From contig NC_088295.1 in assembly GCF_032854445.1 (NCBI RefSeq), positions 7,504,501 to 7,568,500 on the forward strand: a stretch of DNA of 64,000 nucleotides, in the 5' to 3' direction. This stretch comes from Liolophura sinensis (lineage: Eukaryota > Mollusca > Polyplacophora > Chitonida > Chitonidae). Under the pieces are notes generated by a model. That model was not told the origin of the DNA, did not search any database, and saw nothing but the letters and a program-made list of their open reading frames with translations. Made by a program: the position numbers and the translations under genes. Shown piece after piece: positions 22,147 to 33,231 of the stretch (within the stretch, counting starts at the first letter, position 1; each line of letters opens with the position of its first letter).

Positions 22147-22230
22147 GGTGTAGGGGACATGGATACTATCGCTGGTGCAATACCTTCACAATGCTTGTTA
22201 TTATTTTTCTCCCGAGAATTAAACGTTTAT

Positions 22231-22295
22231 TTATTTATTTATTTGATTGGTGTTTTACGCCGTATTTCACTTATACGACGGCGGCCAGCATTATG
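22231..22295 (-). mobile_element. Very short family A SINE with 15-bp target-site duplication
   Basis: Only 65 bp of family A (TTTA tail, 'gattggtgttttacgccgta', 'tttcacttatacgacggcgg') lies between perfect 15-bp direct repeats GAATTAAACGTTTAT at 22216-22230 and 22296-22310. This is a severely 5'-truncated but genuine insertion. Confidence 0.88.
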
Positions 22296-22310
22296 GAATT
22301 AAACGTTTAT

Positions 22311-23277
22311 AAAATGAATACAATTTGGCTGATTTTAGTGAAGTTACATGATCAAGTATGGCCTAGACTGGGTTCAAAAACTGCGAACATTTAAAAGTGA
22401 CGCATACCTGTAGGCCTATATAATAGACGTATGACATGGCCTGCGTGGCGACCATGTTGGATCTTGTAGAAAACCAATATATATTATATCTATATAGTTT
22501 ATGTAACCAATGGTCCAATTAAATTGAGATTTCGTGCTCAAACTAATTCCCAGGGTTCGACTTTTATGCCAACGTTTTTAGATACTTATATCTTGAACGT
22601 CTGTTTACTTATATGTAAACAGTTTGGCCATAAGAACGGAGTATTGCCATTAATGGAATATCAAGTCATTCTGGTGGAACGTTTAGAGAATCATGAAAGA
22701 AATCATTATCGGCAGAATTAAAGCCCAGATTTCTTCAGCATGCGCATAGGTCTACTACTGAGCTCTATTTCTGTGTAACTGGTTCCCTGTATGACTAATA
22801 GTATTTTCAATAAAATACACTTAGAACCTTATTATACTCACTTTTATAAGCCCAGGAACGCCACTGGGCGTTTGTTGTCATATGTCACATGGCCTGGGAA
22901 TATAATTTGTAAATAAATAATTGAGACTGAGCCTTTACTTCAATCGTCATACTTGGATACATGTGAACATTTACCAGAGAACACTGTACACAAACGTATC
23001 GCCACCTGGCTCATGTTCGTTTCCACTGTGCCATTTTATCCTACTATGTTATCTCCCCTTGTACGTTTTTGCGTGTACATGTAGGCCTACTACAGAGCTG
23101 TGTTTGACCACAGCCATTTCAACTAACGAAATCATATTTCTCGGCTGAGCATGCGAGCATGACGCTGTATTTGTGTACGTCTATATATAAATTAACGCCC
23201 TCGTCTGCACTAGGTGTTCTGATTCTCGGCCTGTATAAATGGCATACCCGGTATTTGACATTTTTGCTCTTGGTTGT
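22311..23277. other. Intergenic DNA
   Basis: No gene or repeat family recognised in this AT-rich stretch. TAGGCCTA palindromes occur at about 22411 and 23082. Confidence 0.4.
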
Positions 23278-23312
23278 GTGTATGTATGTATGTATGTATG
23301 TATGTATGTATG
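23278..23312. repeat. (TATG)n microsatellite
   Basis: About eight tetranucleotide repeats directly before a family B SINE. Confidence 0.9.
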
Positions 23313-23322
23313 TTTGCACGTA

Positions 23323-23668
23323 TGCTTGGGGTTTAACGTCTTGCTTAACAATTTCCAATCATATGACGACGATGAGTCATTAGATGTGTGTACATATATT
23401 GTGTCTTCTTGTGTCACGGTGAGTTCATGCCACCTAAGTGCTGCCGCCAAGGAAGCATCATGCTGAAGACACCAGACATGACCACCCTACCACATTATAC
23501 TGACATCGGACCAAGGCCGTTATATTTCCTTGCTCTAACCTCTCAATGCTGAGCGCCCAAGCGAGGCAGCAGCAAGTACCTTTTTATAAGTCTTTGGTAT
23601 GACCCGACCCGGTTTGATCCCGGGACCTCCCGACTTTGAGGCGGACGCCCTAACCATTGGGCCAACTG
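23323..23668 (-). mobile_element. Near full-length family B SINE with tRNA-like head
   Basis: This is the most complete family B copy. Read on the minus strand it begins with a tRNA-like head: A-box-like TGGCCCAATGG, then 'gcgtccgcctcaaagtcg', then B-box-like GGGATCAAACC. The body follows ('gcctcgcttgggcgctcag', 'ggtgtcttcagcatgatgc') and ends at 'gacgttaaaccccaagca'. It therefore defines family B as tRNA-derived and Pol III type. Confidence 0.85.
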
Positions 23669-23730
23669 CTAGAAATAAAAAGTATAAACATCCCTATTTT
23701 GAGCCAAAGAGCACAACAGAAAGTAACTCC

Positions 23731-23827
23731 AGAAGTAAGTTTAAGACGGGTGGGGTTCGAACCCCGTAAGTGAACCCAAACTGGAAGTTAAATCCAACGC
23801 CTTAACAACTCGACCATCATAGGCCAA
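23731..23827 (-). repeat. tRNA-Ser/Leu-like pseudo-tRNA
   Basis: The minus strand reads GATGGTCGAGTTGTTAAGGC, an anticodon-arm-like TTGGA-TTTAACT-TCCAG, a long variable region and GGGGTTCGAACCCC. This is a type II tRNA layout with strong A and B boxes. The 5' bases CCTATGA do not pair with the sequence after the T arm, so an intact acceptor stem is missing. It is best seen as a tRNA-derived relic or SINE head. Confidence 0.55.
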
Positions 23828-23899
23828 CTTCATATTTACAAACTGCTATACTGCATCCAAATGCCAAGTATGTATAGACAAAAGGGAATATTGATTTTA

Positions 23900-23990
23900 T
23901 CAGCGTCGAACCTGAATCTAACCAGCCACCTAAGAGTCTTATTTCCTCTACAATTGGGTCTCCGCGCTACGATCTGAGCTATCGGCTGGG
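23900..23990 (-). repeat. Second tRNA-like fragment
   Basis: On the minus strand GATAGCTCAGATCGTAGCGC looks like a tRNA D arm. About 60 bp further comes CAGGTTCGACGCTG, resembling a B box. Spacing and stems are degenerate. Confidence 0.45.
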
Positions 23991-24357
23991 CAAACAGAAC
24001 CGTTCAGTAACCATTCTGCTCACTACAGTATAATGTATCGTATCCGGACCCGTCCTCCTCTCCCCATGACTTGCATATCGGAGGGTTTTCTGTTACGACC
24101 AACGACAGAAGGGTATGATTTTATTCTTGGGAAATGGTTGTGAATTCCTTGCATAAAAGTGAATACATTTGACAGAGAGCAGGTTTTGAAGTTTGATGTG
24201 TAAAACATAAGCTGTGTAAGCCTAAATCTGCGTAAGTCCATATACTGGTTCACATGCAGTAAGCAACGTCAAAGTTCTGCATTGCGATGTAAAGACAACC
24301 ATGCATACAAAAATATAAACATCCGTTGGAGATTTATATGTAGGCCCTATGTGTGTA

Positions 24358-24688
24358 TGCTTGCGTTTTAAAGCAGTACGTAACAATTTTTCAGTCATAT
24401 GCTGACGAGGAGTCATAATGTGTGTATACACATACTGTATCTTCTTGTGGCAGGCAAATCCATGCCACCAAAATGCTGTTGCCACTGAAGACAACAAGAC
24501 AACAGACATGACATCCCACCCAGTCACATGATACTGACAATGGACAAACCAGTCATGTTTCCTTGCTCTAACATCTCAGGGTTGAGCACCTAGCGAGGCA
24601 GCAACATGTACCATTTTGTAAATCTTTTTTACGACCTGACACAGGTTTGATCCAAGGTCTCCCAACTTTGAGGCGGACGCTCGAAGCA
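24358..24688 (-). mobile_element. Family B SINE, diverged, near full length
   Basis: Contains 'caatttttcagtcatatgc', 'gacgaggagtcataatgtg', 'cttcttgtggcaggcaaatc', 'tttccttgctctaacatctc' and 'ctttgaggcggacgctc'. It has many substitutions and an older appearance than the copies with intact target-site duplications. Confidence 0.8.
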
Positions 24689-24804
24689 GTCCTGGAAGAT
24701 TTATAGTAACTGCAATGTTTGCTTGTATACACGTTGTATTTAATGTTCTGAATCTCTTCTCGGGGAAGTGGTTCCAATGAATGCGTTTAAAGGGTTCTCG
24801 CTGT

Positions 24805-25020
24805 CTCTGATGATTAAAGCGCTGGTTCACTGCGACTGCCAGGCCCTTGACCAATGTAGTAGCGTGTTTGAATCCAGCTCTTTTATAATTCGGTTGCGGC
24901 TTTAAGTCAGGGTGTTTTGTCGCAGACGTGGTGAAGGGCGGTGGTTAACTCCAGCATTCGCTAATTTCACCCATGAAGCTGCACAGATGACCGCCAGTAC
25001 ATGTATGTGCAAAATTCTAG
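24805..25020 (+). mobile_element. Possible third tRNA-derived SINE-like family
   Basis: The sequence has a B-box-like 'gtgtttgaatccagctc' at about 24867 followed by 'gggtgttttgtcgcagacg' and 'taatttcacccatgaagctg'. It resembles a SINE body that I cannot match to families A or B. This is the only copy in the window, so the boundaries are guesses. Confidence 0.35.
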
Positions 25021-25057
25021 TAGGTTAATCAATTCAGTTGGAAATTGTGGTGGTGGT

Positions 25058-25073
25058 GGGGGGGGGGGGGGGG
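25058..25073. repeat. Poly-G run (16 G)
   Basis: A run of G directly precedes the head of the family A SINE at 25074. Confidence 0.9.
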
Positions 25074-25339
25074 CGGACTCCGTGGCCGAGGTGGTTGCCG
25101 TGCAAAGCCTCTCACAAATGCGGTGGCTATGAGTTCAAGTCCAGCTCATCCTGGCTTCATCTCTGGCTGTACAAGTTTGCCGGTAACCTGCGAATGTTCA
25201 TATCATATGATGCTGGTGACCTTCGTATGGGTGAAATATTCTTGAGACTGGCGCAAAAAAAAAGCAAACAAACAGAAATAAAAAACAACAAAAAAAAAAA
25301 CAACAAAAAAAAAAATAAAAAAAAACAATCAAATAAGTA
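25074..25339 (+). mobile_element. Family A SINE with tRNA-like head
   Basis: The head has an A-box-like TGGCCGAGGTGG and a B-box-like GAGTTCAAGTCC about 45 bp on, so family A is also tRNA-derived. The body 'gctcatcctggcttcatctc' and 'gtgaaatattcttgaga' is followed by a long A-rich tail ending in 'caatcaaataag'. Confidence 0.85.
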
Positions 25340-25817
25340 AACGTTCACAATTCTTCTCCTCCAGGAGGGCAATGACATGTATGCATGTAGCGTATTTAAA
25401 AGCATGTTAAAACCAAACTCAAGAAGTTGACGCCGCCCCTCTACTTTTCGTCCGTCAAGTTTTTGGGGTCGGTAAAAGTGGGGTCTATTTTTTCATGGCA
25501 CAATTAAACCACCATAGGCCCTACATAAAAAAGCAAGAGCTGATGTAGCCCTATTAATGCAAAATAAAGCCATAAAGGTGATGGTTGTGGGCTGGTAGGC
25601 CCTTCAGAATAGCATTTGTAAGGTGGGGGTTACTGTATCTAGACGACTTAACTACGTGTAGGCCCATATAACAGAATAAGAATGGGTCTTTAGTGGGCCT
25701 ATGCCTTACAGGTCTGTCCATGTGCTAGTGGATATACAGGTTACATCCCTTGTCTCTACTAGGCCTATGGGCTGTAAGATATATAAGACTCAAGTCACTG
25801 TTCTGTAATTAGGCCTA

Positions 25818-26058
25818 TTTGATTTATTTGGATTTGTGCTTTACGCCGTTCTCAAAAATATTTCACTTATACGACGTCGGTTGGCATTATAGTGGGAGGA
25901 AACCCACGACCATCCGCAGGTTTCTGCAAGACCTTCCCACGTACGGCCGGAGTTCCTCAAGAGCTAGATTTGAACTCACAGCGACCACATTGGTGAGAGG
26001 CTCTTATAACTTATTATACGCTGCACTAGCGAGCTGAGCAACTGAGCCACGGAGGCCA
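25818..26058 (-). mobile_element. Full-length family A SINE
   Basis: It runs from the tail side ('ttggatttgtgctttacgcc') through 'cccacgaccatccgcagg' and 'ccttcccacgtacggccgg' to the complete tRNA-like head on the minus strand (GGCCTCCGTGGCTCAGTTGC, then GTGAGTTCAAATC). Confidence 0.87.
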
Positions 26059-29049
26059 CAACTCTTCTGTAGGGTAGATCTACTCATGTACCGGTGCCCG
26101 TGTAAGTCTACTTTGAACAATGCCTCAGCAAATCATCCGTGAGTGAGGGTTGTAAATCATTCGTCCCTGTTATTAGAACCAATTGTTTTGGCGCGCGTGC
26201 CCAAAGTTCCCCTTGGCATTACAACTCACTCATTCATATTGAGATAGGCCCTCTAGCCGCGCTGGTTGTTTACATGCGGCCATGACAACACCAGCTGCTT
26301 GACGCCTATAGCAAACTTCCCATTGACTACGCATGCTCACCTTTGAATTCTGGGATTGTTTGGTCGCCATTATTAGTTTGTTTATACTGGGAACAGGTGC
26401 GAAGAATCTCTTTGACATTCTTATCTAATTAAATTCCAAATTATTTCCATTATGGAGATTATTTTGAAACAAACGGTCTAAACCATATCTGTGAAGAGCA
26501 AGTCAGGCGAATCGTGATGCAAATGACAAAGAATAAGACGTGCTTCACATTACGTTGATGTTGTTGTTGTTTCACGCGATGGGCTGATTTTGACAGATGG
26601 ACTGCTTATAGGAACCAGTAATGCCCACATTCTGAGGGTTCCCTTAGATTTTAACTTCACAATGTGAATATGACCGGGAGATATACAAGGAAACATGTGC
26701 CTTTCATAGAAATGTGAGTCTAATTCTGGAATATTTAATCTAATCATACGAATTTCATTTTCAGCGTTTTAACAACTCACACTGGCCAGTGCTCCGCCAA
26801 AACTTTTTCATACTGTTATGATTCATGGACCAGAACAGTACCTTTAAAAAAGACCGACCTTTTTGAGGATTCACTCTTCTGTCTTAATAAAGTTATATTT
26901 GCCCAATTCTTTCTTCTCTGTACGACTTGGACCTACATTAGAATGAAGCCTTTTTATCCTCCCCCCCCCCCCCCCCAACCAAACCACATACATATGTACG
27001 TCGATCGTCATGCTATATATTTTCCAACTTCAGTTCCACTGAACATACTGCCCCATGATGTAGTCTGGATGAGAATGGTGAAGCGAAGGATAGATGAATG
27101 CAATAGGGATGTTGTGATAAGGCCTAGCCTACAGAAGCAGTACTACTACTACTGCTACTACTTTATTTTCTGAGGGAGATCAGTTTGTTATAAAACCAGT
27201 CTTTCTTGAAATTTACTCAAATTAAAACAAAGAGTTATTTATTGATAGGAAATTCTGAATGACAAGAAAACCTGTTGGTTTTTAGGAGAGATGAAGAATT
27301 AAACTGCCAAAATTTTATTTTTTTATTTAGAATCCCTGTCACTTCCTCTGACAAGTTGAATGAAAAGCGGCACCATTCATAGTGCCAGCATATACAGTAC
27401 ATGTAAACCATCTTGTCTATAGTATGCTATTTTAAAATTCTGACATTCATCTGAGTATGTCCTTGTCTCATGTTGCAGATTTATACTCCCACCTACTTCC
27501 CAATGATGTCAATCACATTCACCTCCATTGTTCCATTTTCATGTCAATTTCTGGTTGAATGATCTCTAATAATACTATCTTACTCTCATCTATGGAACTA
27601 ATTGAAATCCTTTAGAGAGTGAAATTTGTATTTCCCGTTACTGTAGCATATTTCTTACACTGCATTGTGCCACTCCTCGTGCTCACTTAACATCACTTCC
27701 ACCACTAGAAAAGATTAACCTTTGGAGCATTTGCGAATTTTTTTGCTTAGTCTTAGCCTTACCACTGTTTTCCTGGCCAGGCTGACCTATAATTCAGTAT
27801 TCATCAATTAAATTGTTAGAATCATGTTGTGCACACTTCAGATAAAGAGAATGCATGTGTATCAAGTATCAACAGAAACAGTGTTTTTTGGACATCACTC
27901 CCTGCCTCATCACTGACCCCAATGACTGGCATTGTTTAAAAATTCTGCACCAAATTGAATAGTCTTGGCAGTGATGTAAGGCGAGCGTAGAGAGTAGCAC
28001 ATACATGTACATGCTGTAAAGTGACCAGTGTGAAACATGTTCCATTAAGGTGTCCTGAAATGTGTGGCAATTTTTTTTTGTTTTTGAGAGCCAGTGATGG
28101 ACTTGGTGTCCACAACAAATTTCGGAATTTTAAGATAGCACACTAAGTCCATCAAGATGATGTTGCAACTGAGGGTAGTATGTCTATGAATACTTTCACA
28201 GTTTCACTTACAAGTTAATATATATTACTCATCTAGTTGAAGTAATAAGCTAAACTGCAGTGAAATTTATGGCTGTGGTGCTATTTTCTATTCCTTATTT
28301 TCATATCGTGAACATATTTCTTCCATTATTATCACGAGGAACAAGTTTATTAGGTCTAGAAGGTAAAGTGATATTTCCCATAGTTTATTATCAAAACATT
28401 GTAAAAACATTATTTTAAGATTTTAAGTGCAATACTGTTTATATTTAATTAATGTGCGTGACTTCTTGAGGACAGCTTCAAACAGTGTCTAACATTGTGG
28501 AGGCACAATTTGTTTTATCAGATAATATCTGTCCTACTACTTGATGCCAACCTTTATTTCCTGTGGTAAACATGTAATCAAAGTATCTCAGTATCTCTGT
28601 GTAGATAAATCATGTACATTCATTTACTAACATAAAGTTGCTGGCATAATCAGAGTGCTTGCAGTTTTAGAAAGTTTTAGGTGAAAGTAAGATTTTTACC
28701 ATTTTGTTCATGATCATGTGGGTGCCGTTCAGGATGGGTTCAGGAAATACATGATGCATTTAGGGTATGACTGTCCATGCTTTATACTTCTTCATGTTTG
28801 ACCAGTGTTTTTTAATTCATAACTAATCATTGCATTACAAGCCATTTAGAAGTATCTATACATGAATCTACAATCAAGGTTACCCACTGTAATAATACAG
28901 AGTGGAGGAAGTATCTGAACATTTTTATCCACAACAGTTCAGTTTCGAACGATTTCACTAACTTAAAGTTAATGGTTAACATTCATGATTCATGAACCTT
29001 GAGGTATTGTTCATTGCCAATAAATTTCATGAACAATTATGTCATACAT
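26059..29049. other. Intergenic DNA
   Basis: No supportable coding exon. At 26160-26440 the sequence is more GC-rich and CpG-bearing (GGCGCGCG, GCGGCCATG, ACGCATGCTC, GGTCGCCATT), with YY1-like and NRF1-like words, and could be a promoter; I see no exon to pair it with. A 16-C run lies at 26961-26976. The rest is AT-rich. Confidence 0.4.
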
Positions 29050-29062
29050 TCATGAGCAATTA

Positions 29063-29313
29063 TTGGTTAGCGCGCTAGCGCAGTGTAATGACCCAGTAGC
29101 CTCTCTCAAATGTGGGCCACTGTGAATTCAAGTCCAGCTCATGCTGGCTTCTTCTCCTGCCATATGTGGGAAGGTCTGCCAGCAACCTGTTGATGGTTGT
29201 GGGTTTCCCTTGGGCTCTGCCCGGTTTCTACCCACCATAATTGCTGGCCGCCGTCGTATAAGTGAAATATTCTTGAGTACGGCATAAAACACCAATCAAA
29301 TAAATAAATAAAA
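29063..29313 (+). mobile_element. Family A SINE with near-perfect target-site duplication
   Basis: From the tRNA-like head ('ggttagcgcgctagcgcagt', 'gaattcaagtccagctcat') through the body to '(aaat)n'. It is flanked by TCATGAGCAATTA (29050-29062) and TCATGGGCAATTA (29314-29326), 12 of 13 matching. Confidence 0.85.
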
Positions 29314-29326
29314 TCATGGGCAATTA

Positions 29327-30273
29327 CTACACTGTTCAAATGATATTGCAAACTAAAAATAAAAACAAGGAACCATACAATTGTGAAAAATAAATTTGTG
29401 GAGTGGGAAAGGTAATGTCACATCATAACTGTTGTAAATTTACTTCTAGCTGTGCATTCTAAAATGTATCTAATGTGTTGTACATGTAGTACAAATTGAA
29501 GCCTGATGTTTATGTGTTTGTAATTAAACAACATTGAAATGTCACAGAAGTAGAGTGGAATATACATCTGTTTTTTTGTTTGTTTGTTTGTTTTTCCCTT
29601 TTTTTCTTTTTTTATCTAACCAAATATGTGGGAGGCCTCTTTTAGAACAGGTGTTTCTTTCTCTGTGTGTACACAAGGTAAAGGGTGATTTCTTCCTTTC
29701 TTTCAAATTGGGTTTATAGCTCCATTTCTTCTGGGGGAAATATCATAATCCATTAAATTTACTAGAGTGAAAACAGTTTTACTGTGCTATTTATTTATTA
29801 GTATTTGATGATAGTTTAATTGTAGCAGTATTGGACGAGAAAGCTTACCTGCATGCCACAAGGCCCAAAGTAAAACTTTTCATATGACACATGAGACCAG
29901 TTTGCCTCCAAAGACAGTTCGTTTTTCTGTCTTGCTGTATACTATACTCTTGTTTAAAGGAAAAGACCTCTAAAAGTCGAAGTAGACACCACTAAATAGA
30001 CCACTTAAGACTACGCATAGATACACTTTTATTTATTTTTTTTTTCCTTGTGTGTTAAGAGAGTTGAAGACGTTTAAAGATTAACTCTCCAATGTATAAT
30101 AGATTCAGTATGGCTCATAAACCCCACCTTACTTATTCAAATATTTGAATGCCTTTCAACACCATTAAAAAAAAACCCCAAAGATAAATGAAAGTATTTT
30201 TTGTATAGTTTCAGTTGTCTGTATGATGAACCTTACTTCACATTTTAGCTTTCTTTTACTTGATGTGTGTGAC
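29327..30273. other. AT-rich DNA without genes
   Basis: Includes a T-rich and (GTTT)n stretch at about 29565-29620; nothing coding seen. Confidence 0.45.
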
Positions 30274-30968
30274 TTGTATAGAGAGTCTGCACGTTGTCCT
30301 GTTGGTTTGTATGGGCAGTCTGCACAAAGACTTGTTGGTTTGTATCTAGAAAGTCTGCACATTGTCCAGTTGGTTTGTACAGGAAGTCTGCAGCTTGTCC
30401 TGTTGATTTGTATAAGAAGTCTGCACATTGTCCCATTGGTTTGTATCCAGGAAGTCTGCACATTGTCCGTTGGTTTGTGTGAGAAGCCTGCAGCTTGTCC
30501 TTTTGGTTTGTATAGGAAGCCTGCAGCTTGTCCTGTTGTTTTTTTTTTTTTTTTGGAAAAGGACAGCTTTGTTCTGTTAATTAGTATCAGAAGTCTGCAC
30601 ATTGTCCTGTTGGCTTGTTTGAGAAGCCTCTAGCTTGTCCTGTTGGCTTGTTTAGGAAGTCTGCACATTGTCCTGTTGGCCTTTTTTGGGAAGCCTGTGT
30701 CCAGTATAATAGTTTGTTTGGGAAGCCTGCAGCTTGTCTTGTTAGTTTGTGTAGTCTGCACATTATCCTGTTTGCTTGTTTGGGTAGCCTGTAGCTTGTC
30801 CTGTTGGCTTGTTTGGGAAGCCTGCAGCTTGTCCTGTTAGTCTGTATAGGAAATCTACACATTGTCCTGTTGGCTTGGTTAGGAATCCTGCATTTTGTCC
30901 TGTTAGTCTGTATAGGAAATCTGCACATTGTCCTGTTGGTTTGTTTGAGGAGCCTGTAGCTTGTCTCT
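30274..30968. repeat. 33-bp minisatellite, first block
   Basis: About 20 copies of a 33-bp unit (GTTTGTATAGGAAGTCTGCA followed by CATTGTCCTGTTG). Copies alternate between a CTGCACATTG and a CTGCAGCTTG form. The period of eleven codons gives spurious ORFs on both strands. Confidence 0.92.
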
Positions 30969-31142
30969 AACATGTAATTCTCTCTACAAGTAGTGCCAAT
31001 AGATCAGGCATTTAGAATGTAGTGGAATTGCTTATTTACTGGGATCACTTTCTTCAGCCTTTTCGTGTACAATGGCCATGATAGCATTTGCATACATAGT
31101 AGTAGGCAGATATTAATGTTTCACTGAAACCATTTTATGTAT
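30969..31142. repeat. Segmental duplicate of the array flank (copy 1)
   Basis: This roughly 175-bp unique-looking stretch is repeated at 33048-33231. Long shared words include 'gcatttagaatgtagtgg', 'ttgcttatttactgggatca' and 'ttttcgtgtacaatggccat'. It separates two blocks of the same minisatellite. Confidence 0.85.
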
Positions 31143-32985
31143 AAAGTCTGCACATTGATGTGTTGATTAGTTTGGGAAGATATCTTAGTTTGCATAGGAA
31201 GTCTACCATTGTCCTGTCAACTGGTTTTGTTTGGGAAGAGAGTAGCTTGTCCTGTTAGTTTATATAGGATTTATTTATTTATTTGATTGGTGTTTTACGC
31301 CGTACTCAAGAATATTTCACTTATACGACGGCGGCCAGCATTATGGTGGGAGGAAACCGGGCAAAGCCCGGGGGAAACCCACAACAATCCGCAGGTTGCG
31401 GCAGACATTCCCACTTACGGCCGGAGAGGAACCCAGCATGTGCTGGACTTAAACTCACAGCGACCGCATTGGTGAGAGGCTTCTGGGAGTTTGTATAGGA
31501 AGGTCCGCACATTGTCCTTTTGGTTTGTATAGAAAGTCTGCACATTGTCCTGTTGGTCTGTTTGGGAAGAGGGCAGCTTGTCCTGTTAGTTAGTATAGAA
31601 TGTCTGCACATTGTCCTGTTGGTTTGTTTGGAAAAGAGCGGCTTGTACTGTCATTTAGTATAGGAAGTCTGCACATTATCCTGTTGGTTTGTTGGGAAGA
31701 GGGCAGCTTGTCCTGTTGGTTTGTTTGGGAAGAGGGCAGCTTGTCCTGTTAGTTTGTGCAGGAAGTGTGCACATTGTCCTGTTGGTTTGTTTGGGAAGAG
31801 GGCAGCTTGTCCTGTTAGTTTGTGCAGGAAGTGTGCACATTGTCCTGTTGGTTTGTTGGGAAGAGGGCAGCTTGTCCTGTTAGTTACTATAGAAAGTCTG
31901 CACATTGTGCTGTTTGTTTGTATAGGAAGTCTGCACATTGTCCTGTTGGTTTGGTTGGGAAGAGGGCAGCTTGTCCTGTTAGTTACTATAGAAAGTCTGC
32001 ACATTGTGCTGTTGGTTTGTTTGGGAAGAGGGCAGCTTGCCCTGTTGGTTTGTGTAGGAAGTGTGCTCATTGTGCTGTTGTTTAGTATAGGATGTCTGCC
32101 ACATTGTCCTGTTGGTTTGTTTGGGAAGAAGGCAGCTTGTCCTGTTAGTTTGTTCAGGAAGTGTGCACATTGTCCTGTTGTTTAGTATAGGAAGTCTGCA
32201 CACTATCCTGTTGGTTTGTTTGGGAAGAGGGCAGCTTGTCCTGTTAGTTACTATAGAAAGTCTGCACATTGTCCTGTTGGTTTGTTTGGGAAGAGGGCAG
32301 CTTGTCCTGTTGGTTTGTGTAGGAAGTGTGCACATTGTCCTGTTGTTTTGGTATAGAAAGTCTGCACATTGTCCTGTTGGTCTGTTTGAGAAGAAGGGCA
32401 ACTTGTCCTGTTGGTTAGTATAGAATGTCTGCACATTATCCTGTTGGTTTGTTTGGGAAGAGGGCAGTTTGTCCTGTTAGTTAGTGTAGGAAGTGTGCAC
32501 ATTGTGCTGTTGGTTTGTATAGGAAGTCTGCACATTGTCCTGTGAGTTAGTGTAGGAAATGTCCACATTGTCAGCTTGTACAGTTAGTTTGCATAGGAAG
32601 TCTGCCCATTGTCCTGTCAACTGGTTTTGTTTGGGAAGAGAGTAGCTTGTCCTGTTAGTTTGTGCAGGAAGTGTGCACATTGTCCTGTTGGTTTGTTTGG
32701 GAAGAGGGCAGCTTGTCCTGTTGGTTTGTTTGGGAAGAGGGCAGCTTTGTCCTGTTGGTTTGTTTGGGAAGAGGGCAGCTTGTCCTATTAGTTTGTTTAG
32801 GAAGTGTACACATTGTCCTGTTGGTTTCTTTTGGAAGAAAGCAGCTTTGTTCTGTTAATTAGTATAGGAAGTCTGCACATTGTCCTGTTGGTTTGTTTGG
32901 GAATAGGGCAGCTTGTCCTGTTGGTTACTATGGGAAGCCTGCATATTGTCCTATTAGTTTGTATGGAAGTCTTCAGCTTGTACAA
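31143..32985. repeat. 33-bp minisatellite, second block
   Basis: About 50 copies of the 33-bp unit. The predominant variants are GTTTGTTTGGGAAGAGGGCA-GCTTGTCCTGTTG and the CTGCACATTG form, often alternating as a 66-bp pair. It is interrupted by a family A SINE at 31270-31487. Confidence 0.92.
31270..31487 (-). mobile_element. Family A SINE inserted in the 33-bp array
   Basis: The copy runs from (TTTA)n to 'cgaccgcattggtgagagg', nearly reaching the head. The flanks are AGTTTATATAGGA (31257-31269) and AGTTTGTATAGGA (31488-31500). These could be a target-site duplication, but this word is also part of the 33-bp unit. Confidence 0.85.
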
Positions 32986-33047
32986 TATGTATCAATGAGA
33001 GTGATGATAATGTGCTAAAGAATGTAAATGTAGATTAAGTTTCTCTT

Positions 33048-33231
33048 ACATGCAATTCTCTCTACAGGTAATGCCAAGAGATCTGGCATTTAGAATGTAG
33101 TGGGGTTGCTTATTTACTGGGATCACTCCCTTCAGCCTTTTCGTGTACAATGGCCATGATAGCATTTACACACATGTATGTTTAGTCAATGGTAGCTATG
33201 AATGTTTCATTGAAACCATTTTATATATTCT
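33048..33231. repeat. Segmental duplicate of the array flank (copy 2)
   Basis: Counterpart of 30969-31142, separated from it by the second minisatellite block. Together they show that array plus flank was duplicated in tandem. Confidence 0.85.

Noticed and set aside
23731-23827. Functional tRNA gene for Leu or Ser
   Set aside because: A and B boxes are good, but the acceptor stem does not pair, and neighbours are SINE sequences.
26160-26440. CpG-bearing promoter-like patch
   Set aside because: Individual words resemble YY1 and NRF1 sites, but there is no downstream exon or start to link them to, so I do not call a promoter.
30165-32998. Many overlapping 60-154-codon open frames on both strands
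   Set aside because: All derive from the 33-bp array; none has a non-repetitive domain.
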